From: Xanthostigma xanthostigma
Taxonomy: Eukaryota; Arthropoda; Insecta; Raphidioptera; Raphidiidae
NCBI GenBank assembly: GCA_963575645.1
Contig: OY754464.1
Span: 78,280,948-78,344,947 of the forward strand
Length of the DNA: 64,000 nucleotides
Reading direction: 5' to 3'
Positions 41,353-52,010 of this stretch are shown piece by piece (the first letter of the stretch is position 1; each line of letters begins with the position of its first letter). Both the position numbers and the translations under genes were made by a program. The notes under the pieces were generated by a model. The model was given only the letters and a program-made list of their open reading frames with translations, was not told where the DNA came from and made no database searches.

Positions 41353-41512
41353 CTATTGGATCAACACTACTTTAATATGCTGAAGACATTAAGGCTAGTA
41401 TTTTAAAGAATTCTTAAAGAACGTATCTAGTTTAGAATCACATTATTAACCGCGATAAATATTATTACGTATGATTTAGCCATATTTTAGTGGAGAAACA
41501 TTTTTTACTTAA

Positions 41513-41797
41513 CACTTTGACGGACACTTAAAAATTCAGTTTTGTTCCAATTTTGACACTATAGTTTTTTTCATATGTTTGAAATTGAATTACTTTTATA
41601 AGTTGTTATGTTGTGACAATATTGCCTTAGTAGATATATTTGTACGGTGACACAAAGCACTGTATTCTACAGTGGAAAATAGACTGCTACACCCGTCTGG
41701 CTATAAAACGTTCCGTAGTATACGACGGCTTCAGCCGTCGTGTCAAACTTTTTAAGCTTTGTTTATGACGGTCTAAGCCGGTTTGTCCGTCAAAGTG
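41513..41797. mobile_element. piggyBac-like MITE
   Basis: The ends CACTTTGACGGAC and GTCCGTCAAAGTG are perfect inverted repeats flanked by TTAA on both sides (41509-41512 and 41798-41801). That is the piggyBac superfamily target duplication. Subterminal CGACGGCTTCAGCCGTCG is a further palindrome. Non-coding, 285 bp. Confidence 0.85.
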
Positions 41798-41955
41798 TTA
41801 ATTTAGTTTTTTAGCAATTTTACACTGTTTCTTGCGGGAAAAAACTACATGATATTTGCCGTGACCCCACCTCTCCCCCACGTGACATTGGGTGAGCTTC
41901 GGCACGACCCACTCCCCTAAACGTCCCACGTAATTTGTAAATAATCCCTAATTTG

Positions 41956-42611
41956 TCTTCAGTTAATAACACTTAAAATTTTGTTGTAGGTATTATTGTT
42001 GACAGATTCAAATTATACACAGTTTTTACAGTCGTTTTGAAAAGATCAAAATTTAAATATAGCAGTATTGTAAAACATCATACCCTTCCGAGAAACACTC
42101 GTAACTTAAATATTACTGTTAAGAAAAACGCAATGTAGTTACGTTACAATTTTCTGATATATTGCATTGTAACGTCAAGGCATTAGATATTTTTTACCCA
42201 GTAATAAAAAAAAGATATTGAAGATATGTTTGAATAACGCACTTCTCGACACAGTACAAAAGTAATTTCCACTAAAAAAGTTAAAACTGAATGCATATTT
42301 ATGTACGCTATGGCCAAGAAATAAATAGTTAATGATTTTGTGCCAATATCAATAAAATAATACAGTAATAATAATTACAATTTTGAACCAATATTTTAAT
42401 TTTCACAGCGTACATAGTAATTACAGAAAAGAAAACCTTCTATGAGTAGTTTTTTTTTTTTTTTAATTAACCGGAAACACCGCAGCCTCTATGGGTAGTA
42501 CTACTGCTTTTCATAACCATTAAAATATTTTTTTTTTTGTAATCCGTAAGTATTATATTAATTACAAACTATCAGTAAGTTTAACGCTATATTACCTAAT
42601 AATATGTATTA
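41956..42611. other. No recognised feature
   Basis: AT-rich; no supported gene or repeat. Confidence 0.35.
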
Positions 42612-43392
42612 AGGCCCCCATACACTTCGTTCTTTTTTGGCAGTTTTAACCGCCGGGTAAAACTGTACGGTTAAACACGAACAACGGCCATCCCCATACA
42701 CCTCGTTCTTTTATGGCAGTTTTAACCGCACGGGTAAAACTGTACGGTTAATTAAACACGAACAACGGCCATATCCACACAGAGGCGTTGTTTCGTTCAG
42801 TTTTTCTGAAGTCGTGGCATCATTAATACGATCTGCTTTGATGGATCCTACGACAACGTTAGCAGTTGCAGCCGCAGTGGCTATAAAATTAAAATTTTCA
42901 AAAAGAAAACGTTCAAAATGGACTAAAGAATGGTTACTTAAACGCAGGCAATTTTCACACGTAAATCTTCTAAATGAATTACGACTAGAACCAGGAGATT
43001 GGTTTAATTTTCGATACAATTGTATGAATTGAACGAGCTGAAACTTGAACCTGGGGATTGGTTCAATTACCTGAGAATGGACGAACATACTTATTTTGAG
43101 TTATTATTAAAATATAAATCAATACTCAAACTATTTACAATCATTTAATTAATATGACTTATTTGCTGTACGTCGCACCACTGAATAAACACGTCGATTC
43201 TTATCGGAAAGCGCCACACATTACGATTTGAAACGACAACCAGCAAACACGTCGTGTTTAAAATCAAGATTCGGCAGATAAAAAAACTGCCGTGTTTCAT
43301 CGACAGTTTTTGCCCATACACTTCGGTTTTGACCGACGTGTTTTATCGTGACGATGAAAACTGCCAAAAAAGAACGAGGTGTATGGGGGCCT
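42612..43392. mobile_element. PIF/Harbinger element, internally deleted
   Basis: AGGCCCCCATACACTTCGTT at the left and AACGAGGTGTATGGGGGCCT at the right are inverted, flanked by TTA (42609-42611 and 43393-43395). The 3-bp TTA/TAA duplication is diagnostic. The first 80 bp of the element are duplicated in tandem (42617-42692 and 42693-42772). A transposase N-terminal relic is inside. Confidence 0.85.
42841..43148 (+). pseudogene. Harbinger transposase N-terminal relic with internal duplication
   Basis: From ATG at 42841 the frame reads MDPTTTLAVAAAVAIKLKF, then KRKRSKWTKEWLLKRRQFSH and VNLLNELRLEPGDWF, stopping at 43032. The adjacent sequence in another frame repeats NELKLEPGDWFNYLRMDEHT, then YFELLLKYKSIL, and stops at 43148. 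The lysine/arginine-rich W..EWL..R..YSH segment and the DWFNYLRM.E..F..LL segment are typical of the N-terminus of insect Harbinger nucleases (HARBI1-like). The DDE catalytic core is absent. The repeated NEL.LEPGDWFN block shows a short tandem duplication. Confidence 0.8.
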
Positions 43393-43395
43393 TTA

Positions 43396-43532
43396 CAAAA
43401 AAATATACATTTTTTTAGAAGTCCACGCTACACATAACTGTGCAAGCCGAAGTACCTACATAGCGAGCAAAACCGAAGGAGTAAGTCTATGGGTGCATTA
43501 CTTTTATTTTAACGCGATAATGTGTATCCTAT
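43396..43532. other. No recognised feature
   Basis: Short unassigned spacer between the Harbinger element and the LTR fragment. Confidence 0.35.
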
Positions 43533-43647
43533 TGTAACAAAACTGTTCTAGTTCGTGGTCGAAATTATTTATTTACAGTAATAAACGTTTAACAAAACAG
43601 TTAAACACATAAACGAAAAAGTACTTCTTTAACTTAACAGTAATATA
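43533..43647 (-). mobile_element. LTR 3' fragment, interrupted by a mariner-type insertion
   Basis: TGTAACAAAACTGTTCTAGT at the left is the inverse of the LTR ends at 9422, 12533 and 29335. The match stops exactly where the mariner-type element begins, and no clear continuation is seen after 44221. Confidence 0.65.
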
Positions 43648-44219
43648 CAGTATGTAAACACATAAGGTGCACATAGGGAAATTAACATTGGGAAAAAATG
43701 AATGTATCAGAGTGAGCCTTGAAATCTTGTTTTTCAATTTAACAGATAATATTCTTTTGCAAAATGAATGTGTAGACTACCGAAGAAAATATTCAAATGA
43801 TTACAACATAATCGAACTTTTTTTATTAATGGGATATTAAATTCCCAAAAATACTTAAATATGGTGCGAGATCAAATATCTCCGCCTATTCGTGTTGAAC
43901 CTAAAGACATTGGGTCGCTGATTTACCAACGCACATACGTCATACCAGTCAATTTTTTAATTAAATGTTTCCAAATAGATGGAGTTGTTTTTTTGTTTCA
44001 TTTTTGTACAAAAAAACTAAAATAATGATTTATAAGAGCTTTTTATTATTAAAAAAGTCAAGTAAAATAAAAATAAATCAAAATAAAATAGAAATCCTCA
44101 AGATTACCACGATAATTCAATAGAAATAACAATTAATGCAGTCATGGCTATCTCTGATCCAAGTATTTTTTCCCAATGCTAATAATTTCCCTATGTGCAC
44201 CTTACGTGTTTACATACTG
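43648..44219 (+). mobile_element. Mariner-type non-autonomous element, copy B
   Basis: CAGTATGTAAACACATAAGG at the left and the inverse (GTGTTTACATACTG) at the right, with TA on both sides (43646-43647 and 44220-44221). The interior carries the same transposase fragment as copies A and C but in the plus orientation (about 43710-44035). It is more frameshifted, so no long open frame remains. Confidence 0.85.
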
Positions 44220-44221
44220 TA

Positions 44222-44545
44222 TAATGTTGTTGTCGTGGTCTGGAACATTCTATGGAACACATTATCGTCCCAACAGGGAGCACGCAACACTATGTTTAGC
44301 TTGAAGATCCATTCTAAATATTGGTGAAAAAATTTTGAAATCGGATGAGTAGTTTCGAAGATTACTTCCAACATCCAAACTTATCTCTTTATATAGTTTT
44401 CGCGACGCATGCGTTGTAAGAAGTTTTATGTAAATATTTTTTTTACAGAGGCAGAGTTTCCCCAAAATATTACTCCGAAATTTAGTAACTACTGGAAGTT
44501 TGTAAAATAAATCTTTAATATCCTGACATTTTGTGTATTTCAATG
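44222..44545. repeat. Unassigned, with one Lepidoptera-type repeat block
   Basis: TTGAAATCGGATGAGTAGTT with CGAAGATTAC (44335-44365) resembles a block seen in many lepidopteran repeats. Boundaries are not visible. Confidence 0.35.
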
Positions 44546-44547
44546 AT

Positions 44548-44655
44548 TTAAAAAATTTTATTAAACTCTTATAAATCTTTGAGTTTTGATAAAAAATATG
44601 TTAAGTAACTTTTTTATCAAAACTCAAAGATATATTATAAGAGTTTAATTAATTT
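44548..44655. repeat. Palindrome with about 45-bp arms
   Basis: TTTATTAAACTCTTATAAAT, then CTTTGAGTTTTGATAAAAAA, is repeated inverted. A third copy of the GAGTTTTGATAAAAAAGTTA end occurs at 44934. Confidence 0.7.
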
Positions 44656-45240
44656 TTTTAAATTTTATTTAAATAATTCAAAAGCCCGGTTAACACATGC
44701 GAAGAAATGATAGCATCCCAAATAATTGGCGGAAGGCCCTTATCGCTACAAGCATGGCTACGACGCACGCATCTTTGTGTCTGCAACAAAACGGGGACAA
44801 CTTCGAACAATTTCTGTGAATACTTGATAATGACATAACATATTTCCATAGTGACATAACATAACGCCAGGACCGACCTCAAAATTTTGATAAAATTTAA
44901 TAAAACTTTAAAAACCCGTTTCTTTTTCATTTTTGAGTTTTGATAAAAAAGTTACTTGAAATATTTGTTCGTCTATTTCAATTTTTCACACTGTTAAAAA
45001 AAGAATAAACTTAAAAATCGTCCTGTTTAGATGACCTTGTTCAAATTTCAATTAAATGCGTAATGATTACTACTTTATTTCCCAAATAAATACACAAAAT
45101 GAATGTTATAACCAACCTTTAAATAATTCATTTTATAATTTAAGCGCCTTGTTTACAATAGATTTCTTTATTAGGTTCAGTATACAAAATACATGTGCAT
45201 CTTTCTGCTTGTTCACTTAAAGAAGGCACAAAGAAATTGA
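44656..45240. other. No recognised gene
   Basis: A 90-codon open frame (44658-44930, minus) has no recognisable motif. Confidence 0.35.
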
Positions 45241-45245
45241 GTATA

Positions 45246-45685
45246 CAGAGTAAACTCCATTTAACGTCACTCGATATAACGACAAACTCCTTAAAACGTC
45301 GAAATTACTTAACTCTAGTTGGTTTACCTTGTTGCTCATACAATGATACACTCTAAATAACGACACACCCACTCTAAATAACGACACACCCACTCTAAAT
45401 AACGACAACAATGCGTCATCATTAAGCAATAAACAGTACTTGTTTGTTATTTTGTTGCTTTGTTGTCGGCATCGCGCGTACCGAAGATTCTAAGAAATTC
45501 ATTCTTTTGTTTGTAGGGATTATCTTTCAAATGTTTAGCTCAGCTGCTTATCGATAAGTTATCATATTCTGAGTTGCCCACAAACTTGCAAACAACAATA
45601 AAAAATAATGGATTATGTCTTCTCTCCGTTTAACGCCACAAAGGGCACAGTTCCTTGAGTGACGCTATATAGAGTTTATACACTG
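45246..45685. mobile_element. Pogo-like MITE with a 22-bp internal tandem repeat
   Basis: CAGAGTAAACTCCATTTAAC at the left and the inverse-related GCTATATAGAGTTTATACAC (ending TG) at the right, with TA on both sides (45244-45245 and 45686-45687). CACTCTAAATAACGACACAC repeats three times at 45351-45410. The AACGAC/GTCGTT subterminal pattern is typical of pogo/Tigger relatives. Confidence 0.7.
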
Positions 45686-45689
45686 TATT

Positions 45690-45980
45690 TTCTTTCTGAA
45701 AGGGGGGCAGTATGCCAAATACTTCAGGGTAAAAAAAAAGTTATTTTGGTCGAATTTCATAAAACTTGTACGTGTATATTTAGGTTCCCGAGACCCAAAA
45801 AAACATATTTTTAGACAAAGTTTGTGCATATTCTGTCTGTGAACACGATACGGGTCAAACAGATGAGCGAATTGGAACCATGCAAATATTATTTTAAAAT
45901 CGACGCATGTACAGAGATATGCTATAATGTTGTTTTTTTTTTCGATGTGGAAGAGATTACGTTAAATATGTACCTTTACT
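45690..45980. repeat. Family X/tandem-repeat element derivative
   Basis: It shares CACGATACGGGTCAAACAGA, GATGAGCGAATTGGAACC, CGACGCATGTACAGAGATAT and GCTATAATGTTGTTTTT with the elements at 3282-3806 and 23940-24440. Degenerate. Confidence 0.5.
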
Positions 45981-47222
45981 TAGACAAACCCACCCTTGAC
46001 TTTTAACTTATTTCCGCTACCCCTAATAATTATTTTATTGAGTTGTTGCAGGAGAACCTATGCACCGCTGTACAGGATATAACAGCGAACTTTCAGCGAC
46101 GGTAGAGAAGATTGAAGCAACAGGTTGTGGGGCACGAAGGCGGTAGACGGAGTCACCCGAAATGCTTATATACACACATCACACGTGAAAATAGAGGCAC
46201 GATTGACCACGTGTTCCTATTTTACTATACTAAACCGATTTCTATTAAAAATGTCAAAACAGTTTTTTTAATACACGAAATGTTTTCCTAAAATATTTAA
46301 CATCATAAAATCCGTTGTAAACAAGACTGCTTTAGAATAACAGCAGAAATATAACAATTTTGAGACGCCACCATCGAGTCTACTTAATTAAGCGATGTGG
46401 AAAATAAACACACAATAAATTAAAAATATATTTGTTAAATCTGAACTTACGCAGACTTCAGAAGCAAAAAAATAATAATAATAATAGACGGAGAGCCGTA
46501 TTTACTATAGTGAAGATTGTTGACTTCAAAAATTATATTAGCACACAGCGAATTGAATAATATGTATATCGACAGAAGTAATTCAATGAAAAAACCCTTA
46601 GTCGTAGTCAGATAAAAAGGAGCTATGATTAATTCATATGACATCTTGTTAAATATGAAATAAATAATAATAAGAAAAATATTCAGAGTCTACTTATTGG
46701 CACATCATATAATATATTATTGTCACAAAAAAAACGTATAAATAGATGCATTTTATTCTGTATTTTTCATTTTAAACAACGCCGCTTACTGAGAGAACGT
46801 AAAAACTGTATCAAGAAAAAGCTTCAATTTAACGATCTGTCAACTTTGTATGTATAATTACCAGTTTAAGATAACCATAAAATAATACACATTAATGGTA
46901 ATAGTCACACAATTAATTAAATAATGCTCGGTGAAAATGGTCACATGATACACAGCGATAAGCGAGTATAAGAAATGAAAGAGTTTTCTGATTTTAAATG
47001 TCGATGATCTTATGGCGTTTGTTATTTGTATAATATTATGTACGATGTAAACAGTGAAGAGAAAAAGCCGCAATATTGGCAACGCAATGCTACCGCGACA
47101 ATATCCCGCACGAGACTGTCGGAGCACCAGAGTACCAGCGTTTCTCGTGGCACCAAAGCGACCGTCTTTGCGGCCAGCGTTGTTGCTTATAAACGGGCGA
47201 TTCAGAAAACGCTTATTTAAAA
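45981..47222. other. Unassigned; one possible exon
   Basis: A 65-codon minus-strand frame (46447-46644) begins AAGATGTC and has a hydrophobic stretch GFFIELLLSIYILFNSLCAN. Its stop overlaps a GCGTAAGT donor-like site. 47000-47220 is more GC-rich, with open frames in two registers. None is supported by recognisable domains. Confidence 0.3.
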
Positions 47223-47962
47223 CTGGCGGTCGCGCCCGGTTTCACCCGGGTGCAAAAGAACGAACGGGGAACGGAGGGACATTAGTACGCACATTCATCT
47301 TGGTTTACCGAGATGAATGTTGTGTCCAAATTTCATGATGATCGAAGTTACCGTTCGAAAGTTTTTGTCGATAAAAAAGAAGTATTGATACTTTTTTAAA
47401 GTAATACATTTCTTTTAAATCAATAATTACTGTAATTAATAAAATATAATAAATATTTAATTGAGAACACTGTTGGAAAATTATTTTTATATAGATAGGT
47501 ACCTATAGTTGTAAGAGTTTTCAAATGAGCTATTAATTAGATTTATTTAATTTTAATTAGTCGTAAATAAAATTAAAATAAATGTAAATGTAAGAAAACA
47601 ATGTAGAAAATAAAAAAAAATAAAATATATTCGCCCAACGTGGGGCTTGAACCCACGACCCTGATATTAAGAGTCGCATGCTCTACCGACTGAGCTAGCC
47701 GAATGTACGACGCTAAAATTGGAATATTTAGTTAGGGCATTTCACCTGAATAGAAACTGATTTTGAGATACATTTTGCAACATTTTTCATTGATGCTCCG
47801 CTTCTATTGGTCGTAGCCTGATATTATATAGCCTATAGCCTTCATCGATAAATGGGCTATCTAACAAAAAAAATGTTTTTCAATTCGAACCAGTAGGTCC
47901 TGAGATTAGCGCGTTCAACCAAACAAACAAACTCCGCAGCTTTATATATTAGTACCTATAGA
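47223..47962 (-). mobile_element. Helitron carrying a tRNA-Lys-derived insert, copy 2
   Basis: On the minus strand it starts TCTATAGGTACTAATATATA and ends with hairpin CCCGGGTGAAACCGGG, then a terminal CCAG (mutated CTAG) before T. Compared with the 351-bp copy at 34219, it has about 390 bp of extra sequence. The extra part holds a tRNA-like segment (47632-47704), an AT-rich spacer and the flank CACCTGAATAGAAACTG, which matches copy 1 at 16350. Confidence 0.85.
47632..47704 (-). pseudogene. tRNA-Lys(CTT)-like sequence inside a Helitron
   Basis: The 73-nt segment matches eukaryotic tRNA-Lys(CTT) closely. The D arm is intact (GCTC with GAGC), the anticodon loop is CTCTTAA with anticodon CTT, and the T arm is intact (GTGGGTTCAAGCCCCAC). 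The 3' end is CGTTGGGCG. Acceptor positions 1-3 read ATT instead of the complement of GGC, and the anticodon stem (TGCGA with TATCA) has two mismatches. A- and B-box promoter elements (GGCTAGCTCAGTCGG; GGTTCAAGCC) remain plausible for RNA polymerase III. A functional tRNA is unlikely given the acceptor defect. Confidence 0.75.
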
Positions 47963-48057
47963 TAAAAAACAAAATTGAAAATTTTGAAAACACCCACGAC
48001 GGATGCAAACGTAATTGAAAAAGGATTAAATAACATTTTAAAATCCCCCCGACTTAA

Positions 48058-48215
48058 ATGAGAGTAACTAAAGGAAACCCGTCGGGGGCTGCCATTCGCT
48101 GCCCTGAAACCGTTTTCCAGATAAATGGCGACATTCGAGTGTACAAACAAACAATCTCTCAGCCTAAACGTATATTATACCTTCTTCGTTCTGTCGTGGG
48201 TAATAATTTATTAAT
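48058..48215. repeat. Dispersed repeat with AAATGGCGACATTCGAGT
   Basis: CCAGATAAATGGCGACATTC, CAAACAAACAATCTC, AACGTATATTATACCTTC. Sibling of 21290-21470 and 49385-49510. Confidence 0.65.
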
Positions 48216-48269
48216 AAATAATAAAAATAATTTCGCGCAATGCAGCCAAAACAGACTCAGAAGAAAATA

Positions 48270-48798
48270 CAGTGGTACCTCGACATACTAGTTTAATTCG
48301 TTCCGCAACCTTGCTCGTATCTTGAATTACTCGTATCTCGAAGCAAATTTCCCCATACAAAACAATTGAACTACCATTAATCCCTTCCAACCCCCAAAAT
48401 GTCACCCCGGTTTGAATAATAAAAACGTATTTATAAATGACAAATATTTATTGTACAAAAACAAAAAAGAGAATGTAAAGAAATAAATTAGATATCCTCA
48501 CGGGTCTTTGCCTTTTTCGCTACATTTTTCTCGCTTTCACCTGTAGGCCGTTTAGAAAAAAACTTGTCCAAGGAGGTTTGTTTCTTCCTCCCTCTCAGAA
48601 TGTTCCGGAAATGAGTTAGGCAAGTGTCATTAAAAAGATCAGATGCACGACCTGTTGCAACTTTTTCTAGGTGTGACCTGCTAAACCGAACTCGTATCTC
48701 GAATTTCGCTCGTAACTCAAAGCAACAAATCACTCGCTCGCCGGCTCGTATCTCGAAAAACTCGTATGTTGGGGCACTCGTATGTCGAGGTACCACTG
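48270..48798. mobile_element. Pogo/Tigger-like element with transposase tail
   Basis: CAGTGGTACCTCGACATACT and its inverse (TATGTCGAGGTACCACTG) are flanked by TA (48268-48269 and 48799-48800). Subterminal CTCGTATCTCGAA blocks repeat several times, as expected for pogo ends. A C-terminal transposase fragment remains on the minus strand. Confidence 0.85.
48488..48682 (-). pseudogene. Tigger/pogo transposase C-terminal fragment
   Basis: The frame reads SRSHLEKVATGRASDLFNDT, then CLTHFRNILRGRKKQTSLDK, then FFSKRPTGESEKNVAKKAKT, ending REDI and stop. The HFRNIL.GR.KQTSLD.FFSKRP segment is the C-terminal tail of Tigger-type (TIGD-like) transposases, as I recall the family. The DNA-binding CENP-B-like domain and the DDE core are gone. 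The open frame upstream (48683-48820) is a translation of the TIR. Confidence 0.75.
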
Positions 48799-48859
48799 TA
48801 CTTGTTTTGTTTATAAACAAAAAAACTATCTATAGGTACTTATTTGACAGAGACAGAGT

Positions 48860-49296
48860 AGGCAACTACCTAGGGGCCCGTACACGCACCAAGAAAAAAA
48901 CTTTTCATTGAACGAAATTTTTATTTGATTTGTATGAAATTTCCCAACAACAATATTATTTTCTTTCGTTGTTCATTGTAATTTATTGCATTTAGCAATT
49001 AGATAAAATTTAAAATAACTACGTCACGTCTCATTTCTCTTTCCTGACCCATCAAAAAACCTGGATCATCAATTATCTATAACCTATTCATTAAGACCAT
49101 TTCAATAAAGCTAACGAGTCAGGTAAGGCGATGCTGCAGCATCTAGTCAAAGTAATCATGTTGTTACAATATCACATAAGACATTGAAATAACAGGATGC
49201 CTGGAGCCGATCATCTGGAAGTTATTCGCATCCCTTCATCAACTTGAAAATACCTGATTGCATTGCCTAGGAGCCCGGACAGGGTTAATCCGGCCA
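48860..49296. repeat. hAT-like element remnant
   Basis: CTACCTAGGGGCCCGTACAC near the left and GCCTAGGAGCCCGGACAGGG with TTAATCCGGCCATG at the right are inverted and resemble hAT ends of the CCGGATTAACCC class. The outer left end and target duplication are not seen. Confidence 0.45.
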
Positions 49297-49384
49297 TGGA
49301 CAGAAATAAACCAAAGAGACAAAAAATCTATGGAGATAAACGTTTAATTTGCATGTACCGAAATGATAGTCTAAACTGTCACCA

Positions 49385-49510
49385 TTCGGTTGGAATGCTT
49401 AGAGGACCGTTTTTCAGATATATAAATGGCGCCATTCGAGTCCACAAACAAACAATCTTTCAGACTAAATGCATATTCCTTCTTGGTTCCGTCGTAGGTA
49501 AAAAAATATA
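49385..49510. repeat. Dispersed repeat with AAATGGCGCCATTCGAGT
   Basis: It shares TTTTTCAGATATATAAATGG, CAAACAAACAATCTTTC and CATATTCCTTCTTGG with 21290-21470 and 48058-48215. Confidence 0.6.
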
Positions 49511-49724
49511 CTACATCATATTTCAGAACCATAATTACTTACATGATTTACCACCGTAATTTTTTGCTGATTTGTGACGTAACAAGTACATTATACTACA
49601 AATGGGTAAGTAGTATCTATACCTGTTGTCAAAAGACAAAAGCACTTATGGCTGTATTTTCACGGCGCTAGAGACATGAAGTCGACACGATAAAAAACAT
49701 TACATCCGGTAGGCTTTATTCCAT

Positions 49725-50112
49725 ATACTTTTATTCTATACTGAGCATAGGAATAAAATCGCAATCGAACTATTAGGGTGCAAACATATACTTCTGTCTT
49801 TTTCTACGCCGTAAGCACTGGCGTATCCAAAAGGGCAAAACAAGCACGGGGACCTGGCTTAAGAAATTTCTAATTTTCTCCCTCCTGGGCCAAAAGCTGG
49901 GTACGCCCATGTTAACGTCATAGAAAAAGACAAAGTTTTTGAAACAGATATACTTTATTCAGATTGAATGCAAGTACGTCAACCAATCCTATCATCGGAG
50001 AAATCAGGGAATTACATCGAAGAAAGAGACGCAGATATATTTTCGATACGCTTTGTTGCGTTCACTCACCGCACATTGAGTAGATAGGCAATGATTCATA
50101 TAGTTATTTAAT
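49725..50112 (+). mobile_element. CACTGGCGTATCC family element, second full copy
   Basis: It aligns over its whole length with 22552-22932, from CATATACTTTTATTCTATAC to GGCAATGATTCATATAGTTA. It retains about 25 bp (CAAACATATACTTCTGTC) that are missing from the other copy. Confidence 0.7.
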
Positions 50113-50827
50113 AGATATATGCTTTATTCATAGGATGCAACGCGCATGCGTGATACGGCATATGAAGAAGATTTCTTTTCAAGAGAGGAAAAGATGATCT
50201 ACTTTTAAGTGTATATATTTGAGAAATTTACGAAAAATGTATTGGATGCAATTATATACGTCTGACCGATGTAAAACATATTTAATCGAAAGACCTGTAT
50301 CTAAATTTCGCTCTGTCATCTAGATTTCGCCTTCACCAAAAACCTTGTTATAATCCAACGCATATACACAGCAAGCGTTAACGAAATACTAATAACTAAA
50401 CTAGAAACTAAATTTCACCCTGCCATCTTGATGTCGCCTCCAAGAAAATTATAATCCAACGCATACGTTCATCAAACAAAATACTAGTAAATATAAACTA
50501 GTAATTATTTTGACAAGAATAATAAAAATTAAGTTTCAAAACTAAAACCCGACTATTGAACTTGTCTCCCTTTTTACCGGACTGCGGTGAAGCCAAAAGG
50601 AAGGGTTATGAGTTTAGTACTCTATGTATGTGTGTATTTACGGATGTTCCACTGTAGCGCCTAAACTATTCATCCCAATTTTGATAAATAAGGTGTCAGT
50701 CGATTCGTTATTATAACCCGAGTAACATGGTTACATTTTTTTTTGAATTTTGGTCTCAGAGGGGAGTACCTAAATTGAAAACAAATAAAAAATAAGTTCA
50801 AAAAAAATAATTTAAATAAAAAATAAG
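50113..50827. other. No recognised gene
   Basis: Two partial direct repeats with TATAATCCAACGCATA (50350, 50450) and an AAAACCCGACTATTGAACTT block near 50545 are seen. No gene is supported. Confidence 0.35.
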
Positions 50828-51092
50828 TAAACTAAAACCCGACTACTGAAAAGTATGAAACAAGAAAATATTCTCATCTGAGGATAGCCGTGGTCGTATG
50901 CCACCTCATATATATGGTCATATGGCGCCCTCTAGATGTATAGCGTGATGAGCTTAGCCCCAAAGCTTACGATTGCTTACTATTGTTAAAATGTATTGTT
51001 TTGCTAAGGTATGTGGTATACGACCACGGCTATCCTCAGATGAGAATATTTTCTTGTTTCATACTTTTCAGTAGTCAGGGTTTAGATTTTTT
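50828..51092. mobile_element. Foldback element with AAACCCGACTACTG arms
   Basis: AAAACCCGACTACTGAAAAG, TATGAAACAAGAAAATATTC and TCATCTGAGGATAGCCGTGG on the left are repeated inverted at 51010-51090. A single arm is at 61120-61200. Confidence 0.75.
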
Positions 51093-51094
51093 AA

Positions 51095-51770
51095 AAATTA
51101 TTTTGGGGTTATAGCAACAGCTAACAATATACAGAATGATCCATTTTAATCTACACCTATGGGAAATTATTGAGACCGGGCAACATTTTCGGAAAAAAAG
51201 TTTCAGACAAAAGTTGTTGAGTTTGAAGCGGTTCATTGTTTTTAGACAAAGAACACCCCTTATCTTCAACCCCTGCGCGGGGGTGGAGGTGACTGACATT
51301 TTTAATGAGAACTCCCTTTTTCAATCATGAATTATGATTTTTTTATGTTTAATCGATGACCCTTCCCAAACCAAACAACTTTTACCTCTTGTAATTTTCT
51401 GCGTAAGGTCGTTGTTTAGGCATAAAAATTTAATTTCGGGAAACCAATTTTTTATATATATTTTAGGGGTTGGGAGGCATCGGATAAAAAAAAGTTTCAG
51501 ACAATTGTTGCATATTTTTTATCAAAAAATCATAATTTGTGATAAAAAGGTGTTCCTATAAAAAATGTCAAAGTCACCGTCATCCCTGCGCAGGTGTTGG
51601 GGGTGGGGGGTGGTATTTGTCTCCAAACGGTGTCCCCCTTCAAACTAAACAACTTTTGTCTGTAACTTTTTTTCCGAAAAAGTTGCCCTGTCTCGATAAT
51701 TTCCAATATATATTAAAATGGATCACCTTTTATATATTTTTAAAATGTGCTATTTAAGCCCTTTCATTTG
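51095..51770. mobile_element. TIR element with AATGATCCATTTTAAT ends
   Basis: ATACAGAATGATCCATTTTA, GGGAAATTATTGAGACCGGG and CAACATTTTCGGAAAAAAAG on the left are matched inverted at 51640-51740. A second, internal pair of GCGCGGGGGTGGAGGTGAC/GCGCAGGTGTTGGGGGTGG blocks is direct. No transposase. Confidence 0.55.
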
Positions 51771-52010
51771 ATACCCAACACGGCATCATTAAAAAAAATT
51801 TTTTAGTTCATGATTTTATGTCCTCTAGAGGGCGCCATATTTAATTTAATGTGACGTCACATAGCCTATAACCAGCGGACGATCAAAACGCTTCCAACGA
51901 TATCTCATTTGTTAAATTATGATAAGTGGTTTAGAAGTAATGATGGAACAGATGAACATACATACATACCGGTCAAACACATAACCCTCTTTTTGCTTCG
52001 CCACAGTCGG
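51771..52010. other. No recognised feature
   Basis: CTCTAGAGGGCGCCATATTT (51823) is inverted relative to TATGGCGCCCTCTAGATG (50925). This may mark a larger inverted pair around 50925-51850. Confidence 0.35.

Larger units (their letters stand above)
40846..41955. mobile_element. TIR element with ACAAATTACGTG ends, host to two insertions
   Basis: The left end (CACAAATTACGTGAGGC, CGACCCTCCCCTCC, TTTCACGTGACA) is matched inverted at the right (CCCACGTAATTTGTAAATAA; GGGTGAGCTTCGGCACGACC). The interior contains a Penelope-like fragment with a hammerhead motif (41036-41352) and a piggyBac-like MITE (41513-41797). No transposase is left. Confidence 0.6.

Noticed and set aside
46447-46644. 65-codon frame with hydrophobic segment and GTAAGT at the stop
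   Set aside because: Part of the hydrophobic run is encoded by an AAT trinucleotide repeat, and no partner exon is seen.
47632-47704. Functional host tRNA-Lys gene
   Set aside because: It is inside a Helitron, the acceptor stem is broken at positions 1-3 and the anticodon stem has two mismatches.
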